A stretch of DNA of 64,000 bases from Sphingorhabdus profundilacus. GTDB lineage: Bacteria; Pseudomonadota; Alphaproteobacteria; Sphingomonadales; Sphingomonadaceae. The notes beneath the pieces were generated by a model, which saw only the letters and a list, made by a program, of their open reading frames with translations, ran no database searches and was not told the DNA's origin. Below, one piece after another: positions 1 to 9,010 of this stretch. The position numbers and the translations under genes were made by a program. Numbering within the stretch: the first letter of the stretch is position 1; each line of letters starts with the position of its first letter. Location: assembly GCF_009769755.1 (NCBI RefSeq), contig NZ_SDWJ01000001.1, positions 868,001-932,000 on the forward strand, in the 5' to 3' direction.

Positions 1-850
1 TTGCGTAATTTTTGCACCCGTTGGTATCGACCAACATTTTGACACCCGACAGACGTTCCAAAAACTGGCTTTGGGAATTATGCGGCGCGATCAGTACGTC
101 GCATGGATGGAGCGCAGCGACTTTTTCGATAGTAGCGCGAAACATGGACACATATTCGGGATGGTCTGTGAACCTATAATCATCCGCCGACACAGCACCC
201 AGACTGTCGACATAGACAAATTGCAAGCACTTGCCGGCCTTACATGATTGCCATGTCCAGCTCGTACCGCCCGGGCTATGTCCTGGCGTGGCCAAGGCGC
301 GAAGGCGCAAGGGGCCCAGCGTGACTGTTTCACCGTCTTTTATAACCTGGTCGACTTTAATCCCGGGAAATGCCGGGAAAACACCCCTTTGTGGGTCATC
401 GGAATGATATTGTCCGCTTTCCAGACTGGCTTTCGCCTCGGCTCTTGCGATCATTTGAGCGCCCGTGATCCGTTTTAATTCGGCCAGACCGCCGACATGA
501 TCCATATGTTCATGGCTGCTAAGTAGGTATTTTACGTCTGCTGGATTGAATCCCAGCTTACGAATATTTTCGGCAATGGACGCAGCGGCTTCTTCGGTTG
601 CCCCGTCGATTAGTATATGCCCGGTGGGTGAAGTGATCAGCAGAACGGTGATGCCACATGTTCCAACCATATAAACATTGCCAAATACCGATGCAGGCGG
701 TGCCTTATCGCTCCAGCCATCCTTGCCTTCGCATTGCTGGGCAATATATTGGCCACTATATTTTTGGTCAGCCTTTATTTGCGTCAGGCTTTGGCCAGGG
801 GCGCATCCCGCCAATAACAACATGGCCAGCGCCATAAGCTTACCGGACAT
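1..850 (-). CDS. Subclass B3-like metallo-beta-lactamase, lipoprotein (C-terminus beyond window)
   Basis: Reading the minus strand from an ATG at 850 gives 283 codons open to the left edge, so only the extreme C-terminus is missing. Residues 1-16 form a lipoprotein signal ending in LLAGC, predicting a lipid-anchored periplasmic enzyme. Visible zinc-site residues are H113-x-H115-x-D117-H118 (HEHMDH), H191 in TPGHSPGG and H257 in IAPH. These match the full two-zinc set of subclass B3 beta-lactamases, as does the YVDSL segment. The start has GGAG six bases upstream and overlaps the end of the SDR gene by 11 bp, so the two are probably co-transcribed; an in-frame ATG at 835 is an alternative. The family opens beta-lactam rings, but related hydrolases acting on lactones or other substrates cannot be excluded. 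Confidence 0.85.
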   Translation of the reverse strand, partial: MSGKLMALAMLLLAGCAPGQSLTQIKADQKYSGQYIAQQCEGKDGWSDKAPPASVFGNVYMVGTCGITVLLITSPTGHILIDGATEEAAASIAENIRKLGFNPADVKYLLSSHEHMDHVGGLAELKRITGAQMIARAEAKASLESGQYHSDDPQRGVFPAFPGIKVDQVIKDGETVTLGPLRLRALATPGHSPGGTSWTWQSCKAGKCLQFVYVDSLGAVSADDYRFTDHPEYVSMFRATIEKVAALHPCDVLIAPHNSQSQFLERLSGVKMLVDTNGCKNYA

Positions 851-1532
851 AACTGGCTCCGTTCACGTCCAGAACAGCGCCGGTCATCGATGGCGGGGCA
901 TTGACCGCACAGAATTTTGCAATGGCAGCGACCTCTTCAGGGTCCGCAACTTTGCCAAGAGGAATATCCGCCAGGAGCTTGTCGCCGCCTCTGCTTGCCA
1001 AATAATCTTCCGCCATTCCGGTCATGGTAAAGCCCGGGCATATCGCAAAGGCAAGAATTCCTTCAGAAGCATAGCCACGGGCAATTGTCTTCGTCATCGC
1101 GACCATGCCCGCCTTGGATGCGGCATAATGCCAATGCTCCGGGCTATCCCCGCGATAGGCGGCGCGGCTAGCAATATTGACGATACGGCCGGACCGTTGC
1201 GTTTCTTTCCAGTGCAACACCGCCAAACGGCAGAGCACAGCGCTCGCCGTGAGGTTTATCTGCATCGTCCGGTTCCAGCTCTCCAGCCAATCCGCCTCCG
1301 ATGAATCGAGCAGGTTGGCATCAAAGATACCGGCATTGTTGATGAGGACATCAATTTGGCCATCAAACCGTTGCACCGCGCTGCGCCATAAATGCGATGG
1401 CACAAGTGGATCCGCCAGGTCACCATCCCGGCTGGAGAGGCCAACAACATCAAACAGATCCGGGTCAAACGCATTGACGATGGCGGCACCGATTCCACGC
1501 GAGGAACCAGTTACTAATATTTTGGTTTTCAT
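840..1532 (-). CDS. Short-chain dehydrogenase/reductase
   Basis: A 230-residue Rossmann-fold oxidoreductase. The N-terminal TGSSRGIG loop binds NAD(P), NNAG follows near residue 67, and the catalytic YAASK motif is preceded by the serine of NIAS. Length and motifs are those of the classical SDR family. The C-terminus ends GASYVR rather than the common DGG-type segment in full. The gene overlaps the start of the B3 metallo-beta-lactamase downstream and is probably its operon partner. The substrate cannot be read from the sequence; 3-oxoacyl-ACP reductase-like activity is one possibility. Confidence 0.85.
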   Translation of the reverse strand: MKTKILVTGSSRGIGAAIVNAFDPDLFDVVGLSSRDGDLADPLVPSHLWRSAVQRFDGQIDVLINNAGIFDANLLDSSEADWLESWNRTMQINLTASAVLCRLAVLHWKETQRSGRIVNIASRAAYRGDSPEHWHYAASKAGMVAMTKTIARGYASEGILAFAICPGFTMTGMAEDYLASRGGDKLLADIPLGKVADPEEVAAIAKFCAVNAPPSMTGAVLDVNGASYVR

Positions 1533-1599
1533 TCCCGCTGCTTTTCACAACGGGCCGGGAAATTCAATGTCCGTTATCGTAAATCATCGCGGTTTTGAG

Positions 1600-2937
1600 T
1601 TATCCGAGGCTGCCGGCAAATTTACTCGCATTATGACGAAGCGACGATAATTTGGAATTCACTTCGTTGAAACCTTGTTCCAATGCAGTAATTTCGGAAA
1701 CGACATTTTCGGTGTCGGACCTAATGGCGGATATAGTGTTCGACATTAAATCAGCAGCAAGCGCGGTTTCATCGACCGATGCTGTAATCATTGTGACTGT
1801 CTGGGCTTGATCTTCCATCGCGTGCCGGATTCGTTCCGCAGAGTGCTGAACTTCGCCAACAATTGAGCGAATTGCCGCATTGGATTCGACCGACGCTTTG
1901 GTTGCATTTTGAATGGCAGAGATTTTTTGCGCGATTTCGTCGGTTGCCTGGGCTGTCTGGTTGGCCAGACTTTTGACTTCCTGTGCCACCACGGCAAAAC
2001 CGCGACCGGCATCGCCTGCGCGCGCCGCTTCGATTGTGGCGTTGAGCGCCAGCAAATTGGTTTGCCCGGCAATTTCGCGGATGAGTGCGAGTATTGAATC
2101 AATGGATTGCGACTGTTCGGATAGCGTGTCAGTTGCAATCACACTTTGCGTGGCCTGGGCTGCGGCGCGTGTGGCAACGTCCGACGCGGTTTCCACTTCG
2201 GTGCGCGCATCTTCAATAGCGCGGATAAGTCCTGCCGCAGTTTGGGCAGCCTCTCGCATGGCAACCGCAGATTGTTCTGACGCAGCGGCAACTTCCGAGG
2301 TTTTAGCCAGCATACCGTGGGCCATTTGTGAACTGTTTGCGGCCTGATATTTCAACATGGTGGTTTGCTCCGAAATCGCTGAAGTCGCGTTTCCGATATC
2401 AGTTTCAAAATTGGCTGAATTCGCGGCTTTAGCCTCATAATGGCGCTTTTGTTCATATTCGCGATAGATGACTGCAAATGTAGTTAGTTCAATCGCGTTG
2501 AGTTTTGAAATGGTATCAACAAGTATCCGAATTTCTTCAATCGACAATCCGGTCTGGCTTAAAATCATCCCTGTGGATCGTGCATTGGCGGTACCGGTTG
2601 CGGCCAGCACAGCGTCCAGGGGAATGCCGCGTTCAAAGGAATCGACAATAAGTGCCCTGCTTATATTAAGCCATTTGCGTTCTTCAAATCGCGCGGTTCG
2701 CATTTCCATGTAGGTGGTTAGCAAATCCCTCGATTTCGTATAGGTTTCGCCTTGCAAACTTGAACCGAATTCTGGGGAGTTTCGCCAATAGGACCAATAA
2801 TCCTCGCTAAGCTCAACATAACGACCTTCGAAATAGACCGAAAGTTTCCGGCAATTTTCTGACAGGGTTCTGTCACTATCATAGGGAGCTATAATAGCTT
2901 CGATATTCAATCGATGCCCGTGTTTATCTTGGTCCAT
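1600..2937 (-). CDS. Soluble methyl-accepting chemotaxis protein, possible globin-type sensor
   Basis: A 445-residue cytoplasmic chemoreceptor with no transmembrane segment. Roughly residues 1-170 form an alpha-helical sensor region with a length and pattern resembling protoglobin (globin-coupled sensor) domains, though heme ligation was not verified. Residues from about 180 onward form the coiled-coil signalling domain, with the highly conserved hairpin tip [20 protein letters not shown] followed by [14 protein letters not shown]. Such proteins signal to CheA/CheW; neither gene is in this window, so this is an orphan receptor. It is transcribed away from the sdh operon. The signalling domain is certain, the globin assignment tentative. 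Confidence 0.85.
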   Translation of the reverse strand: MDQDKHGHRLNIEAIIAPYDSDRTLSENCRKLSVYFEGRYVELSEDYWSYWRNSPEFGSSLQGETYTKSRDLLTTYMEMRTARFEERKWLNISRALIVDSFERGIPLDAVLAATGTANARSTGMILSQTGLSIEEIRILVDTISKLNAIELTTFAVIYREYEQKRHYEAKAANSANFETDIGNATSAISEQTTMLKYQAANSSQMAHGMLAKTSEVAAASEQSAVAMREAAQTAAGLIRAIEDARTEVETASDVATRAAAQATQSVIATDTLSEQSQSIDSILALIREIAGQTNLLALNATIEAARAGDAGRGFAVVAQEVKSLANQTAQATDEIAQKISAIQNATKASVESNAAIRSIVGEVQHSAERIRHAMEDQAQTVTMITASVDETALAADLMSNTISAIRSDTENVVSEITALEQGFNEVNSKLSSLRHNASKFAGSLG

Positions 2938-3025
2938 TCATTCGCTCCAAATCCACATTCAGCCAAATCCTGTCGATGCTGGTACGTTTTTACATGTGCA
3001 ATGGTTAACGGCGGGTTATGTATTA

Positions 3026-3048
3026 CTGGTCTTTGCAAAATAGACCAG
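3026..3048. promoter_or_regulatory. Inverted repeat upstream of sdhC, candidate operator
   Basis: CTGGTCT and AGACCAG form a perfect 7-bp inverted repeat with a 9-base spacer, about 100 bp upstream of the sdhC start. The centre contains the palindrome TTTGCAAA, which resembles the core reported for the actinobacterial acetate regulator RamB. A RamB/ScfR-like regulator lies at 14.4 kb. Regulation by it is inference. Confidence 0.35.
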
Positions 3049-3146
3049 GCGCGTCAGAAGCCTTGCGCGCAGCTACTAAAGCGGTAAAGAGCGACACATA
3101 ATTGCGATTGAGGGTTCCACCCGATCTATCTGAAGGACCGCAAATC

Positions 3147-3587
3147 ATGGGGCATAAAACGACACGGCCTTTGTCGCCGCATTTGCAAATCTATCGCTGG
3201 TCGCCACAAATGGCGATTTCAATTATGCACCGCGCGACAGGTTTTATTCTTGCCACCGCAGGCATGCTGACTCTTCTTTGGTGGCTTTCGGCGATTGGCG
3301 GCGGAGCATCAAGTTACGCGGTTTTCCAGAAATATGTTGTTTCGGCAGGTGATGACGGATCCGGCTTCGAATTGGCGTGTAACTGGTTTTTCAGGTTAGT
3401 CGCTCTGACGGTAACGTTCAGCTTTTTTCAGCATCTTTTTTCTGGATTGCGCCATTTTGTCCTCGATATGGGGGCTGGATATGAACTCAAGACGAACAGG
3501 ACATGGGCGCTTGCTGCATTCGTAGCGGCCATTTTTGCAACTGCATTGGTTGCGCTGGTCGTGGCATCACGCGTTATCGGAGTTTGA
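3147..3587 (+). CDS. sdhC: Succinate dehydrogenase cytochrome b556 subunit
   Basis: A 146-residue inner-membrane protein with three hydrophobic segments, one of the two anchors of complex II that binds heme b and ubiquinone. The N-terminus RPLSPHLQIYRW and the SIMHRATG segment are typical of SdhC. The ATG at 3147 is chosen because GAAGGA lies just upstream and the protein then begins at the conserved family N-terminus; the reading frame is open further upstream to 3102. It is the first gene of an sdhC-sdhD-sdhA run, with sdhD starting 3 bases after its stop. Confidence 0.93.
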   Translation: MGHKTTRPLSPHLQIYRWSPQMAISIMHRATGFILATAGMLTLLWWLSAIGGGASSYAVFQKYVVSAGDDGSGFELACNWFFRLVALTVTFSFFQHLFSGLRHFVLDMGAGYELKTNRTWALAAFVAAIFATALVALVVASRVIGV

Positions 3588-3590
3588 AGC

Positions 3591-3980
3591 ATGGGTAGCG
3601 GAACAAATATCGGTAAAGTGCGGGGCCTTGGTTCCGCGAAACACGGTGGCTCACACTGGATCAGCCAGCGCACGACTGCGGTTGGCAATTTATTGCTGAC
3701 CACTTGGTTGGTCGCATCGTTGCTGTTGATGCCTAATTTTGATCAGGCGACACTGGCGCTTTGGCTCGCAAAGCCATCGGTTGCCGTTCCCATGATATTG
3801 ATGCTGGTCAGCATCTTCTGGCACGCCCGCTTGGGTCTTCAGGTATTGATCGAAGATTATGTCCATGACGACGCGTTGAAATTCGGTGCCATGACTTTGC
3901 TCAATTTCTACGTAGTTGGCGGTGCCGTCTTCGGAATTTTTACCGTCGCTAAACTAGCATTCACCGGAGCTGCCGCCTGA
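3591..3980 (+). CDS. sdhD: Succinate dehydrogenase membrane anchor subunit
   Basis: A 129-residue membrane protein with three predicted helices, the second anchor of succinate dehydrogenase. The segments [12 protein letters not shown] and [18 protein letters not shown] are characteristic of alphaproteobacterial SdhD, the latter carrying the heme/quinone-site His and Asp-Tyr residues. Its stop codon shares one base with the sdhA start (TGATG), indicating translational coupling. Confidence 0.93.
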   Translation: MGSGTNIGKVRGLGSAKHGGSHWISQRTTAVGNLLLTTWLVASLLLMPNFDQATLALWLAKPSVAVPMILMLVSIFWHARLGLQVLIEDYVHDDALKFGAMTLLNFYVVGGAVFGIFTVAKLAFTGAAA

Positions 3981-5782
3981 TGTCAGACGCTTACAAGATT
4001 ATTGACCACACCTATGACACCGTAGTTGTTGGTGCGGGCGGCTCTGGCCTGCGCGCCACCATGGGAAGCGCGGAGGCCGGTTTGAAAACTGCCTGCATTA
4101 CAAAGGTATTCCCGACGCGTAGCCATACGGTAGCTGCACAAGGCGGAATCGCGGCGTCGCTTGGGAACAACAGTCCTGACCATTGGACATGGCATATGTA
4201 CGACACCGTCAAGGGGTCGGACTGGCTGGGCGATCAGGACGCCATTGAATATATGGTGCGTGAAGCACCTGCTGCTGTGTATGAGTTGGAGCATGCTGGC
4301 GTTCCGTTTTCGCGGAACACGGACGGAACAATTTATCAGCGTCCCTTCGGTGGCCATATGCAGAATATGGGTGAAGGGCCTCCTGTTCAACGCACATGCG
4401 CTGCTGCTGACCGCACCGGCCATGCGATGTTGCACGCCTTGTACCAGCAAAGCCTGAAATATGACGCAGACTTCTTCATTGAGTATTTTGCGCTCGATTT
4501 GATCATGGAAGACGGCGAATGCCGGGGTGTGATCGCGCTGTGCATGGAAGATGGCAGCATACACCGGTTCAAAAGCCATGCCGTGGTTCTTGCCACTGGC
4601 GGTTATGGCCGTGCCTACTTCTCGGCAACCTCGGCGCATACCTGCACAGGTGATGGCGGCGGCATGGTGTTGCGCGCAGGATTGCCGTTGCAGGATATGG
4701 AATTCGTGCAATTCCACCCGACCGGAATTTATGGCGCTGGCGTGCTCATTACCGAAGGCGCACGCGGCGAGGGTGGTTATCTGACCAACAGCGAAGGCGA
4801 ACGCTTTATGGAGCGATACGCACCGTCGGCCAAGGATCTTGCGTCACGCGACGTGGTGAGCCGTTCGATGGCGCTCGAAATGCGCGAAGGACGTGGCGTC
4901 GGGCCTGGCAAGGACCATATTTACCTGCACCTCGACCATATCGATCCTAAAGTGCTGGGTGAACGGTTGCCGGGTATTACCGAAAGCGGAAAGATTTTCG
5001 CCGGCGTTGATTTGACGCGGCAACCACTGCCGGTCTGCCCGACCGTCCATTATAATATGGGCGGAATTCCGTGCAATTATCATGGCCAGGTTGTGACCAA
5101 AAAGGACGGCAATGACGATGCGGTCGTGCCCGGACTCTATGCTGTGGGCGAAGCCGCGTGCGTTTCGGTCCATGGCGCGAACCGTTTGGGTTCCAACTCC
5201 CTGATCGACCTTGTCGTGTTCGGCCGTGCAACTGGATTGCATCTTAAAGAAACTTTGAAGCCCGGCGCATCGCACCGTCCGCTTCCCAAAAGTGCAACCG
5301 ACCTGCCGCTGGCGCGCGTGGAGAAATTCCGTAACGCCAAGGGTGGTTCGCCGACGGCCAAAATCCGGTTGGAAATGCAGCAGACAATGCAAAAGCACGC
5401 CGCTGTTTTCCGCGACACAGAACTTCTCGCGGAAGGCGTCCAGTTGATGCAGAAGGTCAACAAGCGGATGGAAGATGTCGCCGTTACCGACCGCAGCCTA
5501 ATCTGGAACACCGACCTCATCGAAACGCTCGAGCTCGACAATTTGATGGCGCAGGCCGTCTGCACGATGGAAAGCGCGAACAACCGCAAGGAAAGCCGCG
5601 GTGCCCACGCGCATGAGGATTTCCCAAATCGTGACGATGCGAACTGGATGAAGCATACCGCGTCATGGTTTGACGGATGGGGTGGTTCAGGCGGCAATGT
5701 GACCTTGGATTACCGCGCGGTGCATGATTACACGCTCACCGACGAGGCTGAGTATATCAAGCCGAAGGCTCGGGTTTACTAA
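3980..5782 (+). CDS. sdhA: Succinate dehydrogenase flavoprotein subunit
   Basis: A 600-residue flavoprotein that oxidises succinate to fumarate in the TCA cycle. The FAD-binding GAGGSGLRA motif is near residue 18. The SHTVAAQGG segment carries the histidine that forms the covalent FAD link. HPTGIYG and TEGARGEGG provide substrate-binding and catalytic residues. Length is standard. The expected next gene, sdhB for the iron-sulfur subunit, is absent: a luciferase-like gene on the opposite strand begins to overlap the space 27 bp downstream. Confidence 0.97.
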   Translation: MSDAYKIIDHTYDTVVVGAGGSGLRATMGSAEAGLKTACITKVFPTRSHTVAAQGGIAASLGNNSPDHWTWHMYDTVKGSDWLGDQDAIEYMVREAPAAVYELEHAGVPFSRNTDGTIYQRPFGGHMQNMGEGPPVQRTCAAADRTGHAMLHALYQQSLKYDADFFIEYFALDLIMEDGECRGVIALCMEDGSIHRFKSHAVVLATGGYGRAYFSATSAHTCTGDGGGMVLRAGLPLQDMEFVQFHPTGIYGAGVLITEGARGEGGYLTNSEGERFMERYAPSAKDLASRDVVSRSMALEMREGRGVGPGKDHIYLHLDHIDPKVLGERLPGITESGKIFAGVDLTRQPLPVCPTVHYNMGGIPCNYHGQVVTKKDGNDDAVVPGLYAVGEAACVSVHGANRLGSNSLIDLVVFGRATGLHLKETLKPGASHRPLPKSATDLPLARVEKFRNAKGGSPTAKIRLEMQQTMQKHAAVFRDTELLAEGVQLMQKVNKRMEDVAVTDRSLIWNTDLIETLELDNLMAQAVCTMESANNRKESRGAHAHEDFPNRDDANWMKHTASWFDGWGGSGGNVTLDYRAVHDYTLTDEAEYIKPKARVY

Positions 5783-5787
5783 TCGCT

Positions 5788-5803
5788 CGCCTGTTTTTAG
5801 GCG
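5788..5803. terminator. Weak hairpin between sdhA and the LLM oxidoreductase
   Basis: CGCCT and AGGCG pair around a T-rich loop (GTTTTT) in the 27-bp convergent gap. The stem has only five pairs and no clear T-run follows, so a bidirectional terminator role is tentative. Confidence 0.3.
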
Positions 5804-5809
5804 GACAAT

Positions 5810-6796
5810 TTATCGCTGGCTTAGAATCTCGGTTGCTATTGAGAGACTGCGCTTGCGCATCTCATGATCAAATATGGAACAGGCAACAATGATTTCGTCG
5901 GCCTTGGTGCGATCAATGAAAGCGATTACGGCAGTCTTAACGCTGTCGGGTGCGCCGATTGCGCTACAAGACAGGACGTGGTCCAGCATGCCCTGAAACT
6001 GCGGGGGCAGGGACTCGTAATAGCCTTCAATAGGTGGCGGCATTTGACGCGGATTGCCGGAACGCAGCGACACAAAACTCTGTTGCATTGACGAGGCGAG
6101 AAACGCTGCTTCTGAATCGGTCGGGGCAGCAATTATATTGAGCGCGGCCATCGTATAAGGTGCATCAAGTACAGCGCTGGGTCTAAAATGAGTGCGGTAA
6201 ATTTGCAGCGCCTCGTCCAGCATGTCCGGCGCAAAATGGCTGGCGAAAGCAAACGGCAAACCGAGCGCAGCCGCCACTTGCGCTCCATAAAGGCTGCTGC
6301 CTAGAATATAGAGTTGAACATCGGCCCCAGCGCCGGGTGTTGCTGCAATGCCGGTTTGGCCATCATCCGCGAAGTAGCTTTGCAACTCCATTACGTCGCG
6401 CGGGAAGGCGTTTGGGTCGCTATCAAGTGTACGGCGGATCGCAGTCGCCACCCGCTGGTCGCTGCCCGGCGCACGGCCAAGGCCGAGATCAATGCGTCCG
6501 GGATGCAAGGCGTCGAGCGTTCCAAATTGTTCGGCAATTACCAAAGGCGCATGATTGGGCAGCATGATACCGCCTGATCCCACACGGATCGACTGCGTTG
6601 CAGCAGCAATATGGGCGATGACGACGCTGGTCGCCGCGCTGGCGATGCCACGCATGCCGTGATGTTCGGCTACCCAGTAACGGGTAAATCCAAGCTGTTC
6701 GCAATGTTTGGCGAGGTCTGCAGCATTCGCCAAAGCGGCAGCTACAGTTCCGCCTTCGATGACGGGCACAAGATCCAGAAGCGAAAATTTGGTCAT
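5810..6796 (-). CDS. LLM class flavin-dependent oxidoreductase
   Basis: A 328-residue luciferase-like TIM-barrel protein of the FMN/F420-dependent monooxygenase superfamily. The N-terminal [13 protein letters not shown], the [10 protein letters not shown] segment and [20 protein letters not shown] are signatures of the bacterial luciferase-like group that includes YhbW and MsnO8-type proteins. FMNH2 would come from a separate reductase. It converges on sdhA and lies divergent from the LysE-type exporter. The substrate is unknown. Confidence 0.88.
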   Translation of the reverse strand: MTKFSLLDLVPVIEGGTVAAALANAADLAKHCEQLGFTRYWVAEHHGMRGIASAATSVVIAHIAAATQSIRVGSGGIMLPNHAPLVIAEQFGTLDALHPGRIDLGLGRAPGSDQRVATAIRRTLDSDPNAFPRDVMELQSYFADDGQTGIAATPGAGADVQLYILGSSLYGAQVAAALGLPFAFASHFAPDMLDEALQIYRTHFRPSAVLDAPYTMAALNIIAAPTDSEAAFLASSMQQSFVSLRSGNPRQMPPPIEGYYESLPPQFQGMLDHVLSCSAIGAPDSVKTAVIAFIDRTKADEIIVACSIFDHEMRKRSLSIATEILSQR

Positions 6797-6872
6797 CCCG
6801 TCTACATGGTTATCGAAGCTGCTAAAGCCAAGCGCAATCGACTATCCCATGCGGGCGTGCCATAGACCATTG

Positions 6873-7487
6873 ATGGTGACCGCTCTGTATGTACCGTTTT
6901 TGATCATGGCATTGCTCATTGAGCTAACCCCGGGACCTAATATGGCATGGCTGGCATTGACGAGTGCGAGCAAGGGACGCGAATCCGGGTTTGCAGCGGT
7001 GGCGGGTATTGCTTTGGGGCTCGTACTTTTGGGCGGTGCTTCTGCCTTTGGCTTGTCTGAACTGGCAACAAGTTCGCCCATTATATTCAGTTTCCTGCGC
7101 TATGCCGGTGTTGGGTATCTTTTGTGGTTGGCTTGGACAACCTGGTCGAGCGAGACAGAAACATCCGATCCTGCCATGGACCATAGCCGATTGGTGGACT
7201 GGTTCCGGCACGGCTTGTTGCTGAATTTGCTCAATCCCAAGGCAGCGATCTTTTTTATCGCTGTGCTTCCCGCCTATATCGACACGGGTTTTCCGGTTGG
7301 TCCACAAACAATTCTTCTGTCTTTCAGCTATGTCGGAATCGCGACGGTCATCCATCTTGTCATCGTTATTTTGGCGGGATCGGCGCATGATTGGCTGACC
7401 CAAGGCGACTGTCAGCACTTGATCCGACGGATATTTGCGGTGATGATCGCGCTTATCGCACTTTGGTTTTTACGCAGCACAGCTTGA
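6873..7487 (+). CDS. LysE family amino-acid exporter
   Basis: A 204-residue inner-membrane protein with about six hydrophobic segments and the family signature LIELTPGPNMAWLAL near the N-terminus. LLNLLNPKAAIFF is the second conserved motif. LysE/RhtB proteins export amino acids or related small compounds by proton antiport. The ATG at 6873 gives the usual family length; an in-frame ATG at 6849 and an open frame further upstream exist but overlap the LLM gene promoter region. The substrate cannot be predicted. Confidence 0.88.
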   Translation: MVTALYVPFLIMALLIELTPGPNMAWLALTSASKGRESGFAAVAGIALGLVLLGGASAFGLSELATSSPIIFSFLRYAGVGYLLWLAWTTWSSETETSDPAMDHSRLVDWFRHGLLLNLLNPKAAIFFIAVLPAYIDTGFPVGPQTILLSFSYVGIATVIHLVIVILAGSAHDWLTQGDCQHLIRRIFAVMIALIALWFLRSTA

Positions 7488-7549
7488 TCCCGGTTGTGTT
7501 GAACGGGTTACGCGGACCGTTAATCTGGGGTTCATCGCATAATATATAG

Positions 7550-7568
7550 ACGAAACGTGCTATTTCGT
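7550..7568. promoter_or_regulatory. Inverted repeat upstream of creD
   Basis: ACGAAA and TTTCGT form a perfect 6-bp inverted repeat with a 7-base spacer, 36-54 bases before the creD start, within an AT-rich stretch. It may be a regulator site. It does not match the enterobacterial cre tag (TTCAC direct repeats). Confidence 0.3.
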
Positions 7569-7603
7569 AGATGAACCGTTCGGTGGTGAAAGGAAAGCAT
7601 ATC

Positions 7604-9010
7604 ATGACATCTGAACGAAGTCCCGGCTGGAAACTCTTCTTTGCCGGTATCATTGGTCTTGTCCTCATCATTCCACTGATGATGGTCTACGCGTTGCTGT
7701 GGGATCGGCAGGAGCAATCCAATATTGCCCAAAATGCCATTGCGGCGGGGTGGGGCGGACCTCAGGTCGTTGTCGGGCCAGTGCTTGTCTTACCCTATAC
7801 CGCGAGTAGCGTGGAAACAGTCGACGAGAACGGAAGGCAAACCACGCGGACGGTTCAGGTGAAGAAAGAGCTTTTTCTTTCGCCCGAAACAAATGCGATC
7901 CGTACCGTGCTGAAACCGGACCGGAAAAAGAAATCCATTTATGAAAGTGTGCTGTTCGTTGCGGCAAACAGCGGAAAGGCGCGCTTTGCGTTGCCGGATG
8001 ATTTTGCCCGTTACGGCATTCCGCGCGAGAATATCGACTTTGCCGGGGCTGAACTGCGCTTCGGCGTGTCGGATGCGCGCGGGCTTCAGAAAGACAGCAA
8101 GGTTCAGGTGAATGGAGCAACGCTAGGACTGCAGCCGGGTAAGGGCTTGGCGGCCTCTAACAATTCGGGCTTTTTCAGCTTTGTCGACTGGACAGGCGCC
8201 GTACCGCTGGACGTGGAATATAGCTTTGCGATACGCGGCAATAAGTCGCTGACGATGGTGCCGCGCGGTGGCGAAACGACGTGGGATGTAAAGTCCACCT
8301 GGCCCAGCCCAAGCTTTGCGGGTGATTTTCTGCCTGTGAAGAGGGACGTGAAATCCAGCGGGTTCACGTCGACCCATGCGGTGACCAATCTGGCGCTGGG
8401 GCAGGCGATTGTCGCGACCGACGACAACGCGCCGCCGTTGACGACTGAACAATATAGTACCGTCACTCTATCCTCGGCGCGGAATGTCCCAGCGGTTGGC
8501 GGGCCGAGCCAGGCGGCGACGATTGGCTTGATTGAGCCTGTTGATCTGTACAGCCAGGTTGATCGGTCGGTTAAGTACGGCTTCCTGTTTATTGGCTTTA
8601 CCTTCCTAGCCTATCTGATGTTCGATGTGATTGCAGGGGCACGCGTTGCTGCGGCGGAGTATCTGCTGACCGGAGCCGGGCTGGTGCTATTCTTCGTGCT
8701 CCTGCTGGCCTTTGCCGAGGTGGTGGGCTTCATGTGGGCATATCTTATCGCGGCTGGCGCAATAACCGGGCTTTTGACGGCTTACTCTGCCGCCGTGTTA
8801 AAAAGTTGGTTGCGTGCGCGGTTCATCGGCGGGTTGCTCGTCGGGCTTTATGCAACGCTTTATGTGCTGCTGAACCTAGAAGCATATTCGCTGATTATCG
8901 GATCGCTGCTGCTCTTCGTAGCCCTCGCGGTTGTCATGTGGGCCACCCGTGCGATTGACTGGGGCGCCCGGCGTGAGACGGCGGAGGTACCTACCGCCAG
9001 CGCAGCTTAG
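7604..9010 (+). CDS. creD: Inner membrane protein CreD
   Basis: A 468-residue membrane protein. One N-terminal transmembrane segment (KLFFAGIIGLVLIIPLMMVY) is followed by a large periplasmic domain of about 300 residues and then about five C-terminal transmembrane segments from FLFIGFTFLAYLMF on. The ERQEQSNIAQNAIAAGWGGPQ-like region and GFLFIGFTFLAY match CreD, linked in enteric bacteria to envelope integrity and colicin/beta-lactam responses. No creB/creC two-component genes are nearby. The ATG at 7604 follows AAAGGAAA; 11 additional in-frame codons exist upstream. The 3' end overlaps the convergent hydroxy-acid dehydrogenase gene by 20 bp. Confidence 0.9.
   Translation: MTSERSPGWKLFFAGIIGLVLIIPLMMVYALLWDRQEQSNIAQNAIAAGWGGPQVVVGPVLVLPYTASSVETVDENGRQTTRTVQVKKELFLSPETNAIRTVLKPDRKKKSIYESVLFVAANSGKARFALPDDFARYGIPRENIDFAGAELRFGVSDARGLQKDSKVQVNGATLGLQPGKGLAASNNSGFFSFVDWTGAVPLDVEYSFAIRGNKSLTMVPRGGETTWDVKSTWPSPSFAGDFLPVKRDVKSSGFTSTHAVTNLALGQAIVATDDNAPPLTTEQYSTVTLSSARNVPAVGGPSQAATIGLIEPVDLYSQVDRSVKYGFLFIGFTFLAYLMFDVIAGARVAAAEYLLTGAGLVLFFVLLLAFAEVVGFMWAYLIAAGAITGLLTAYSAAVLKSWLRARFIGGLLVGLYATLYVLLNLEAYSLIIGSLLLFVALAVVMWATRAIDWGARRETAEVPTASAA

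Noticed and set aside
7550-7603. A CreB-type cre tag before creD
   Set aside because: The TTCAC-N6-TTCAC pattern is absent; only an unrelated inverted repeat is seen.
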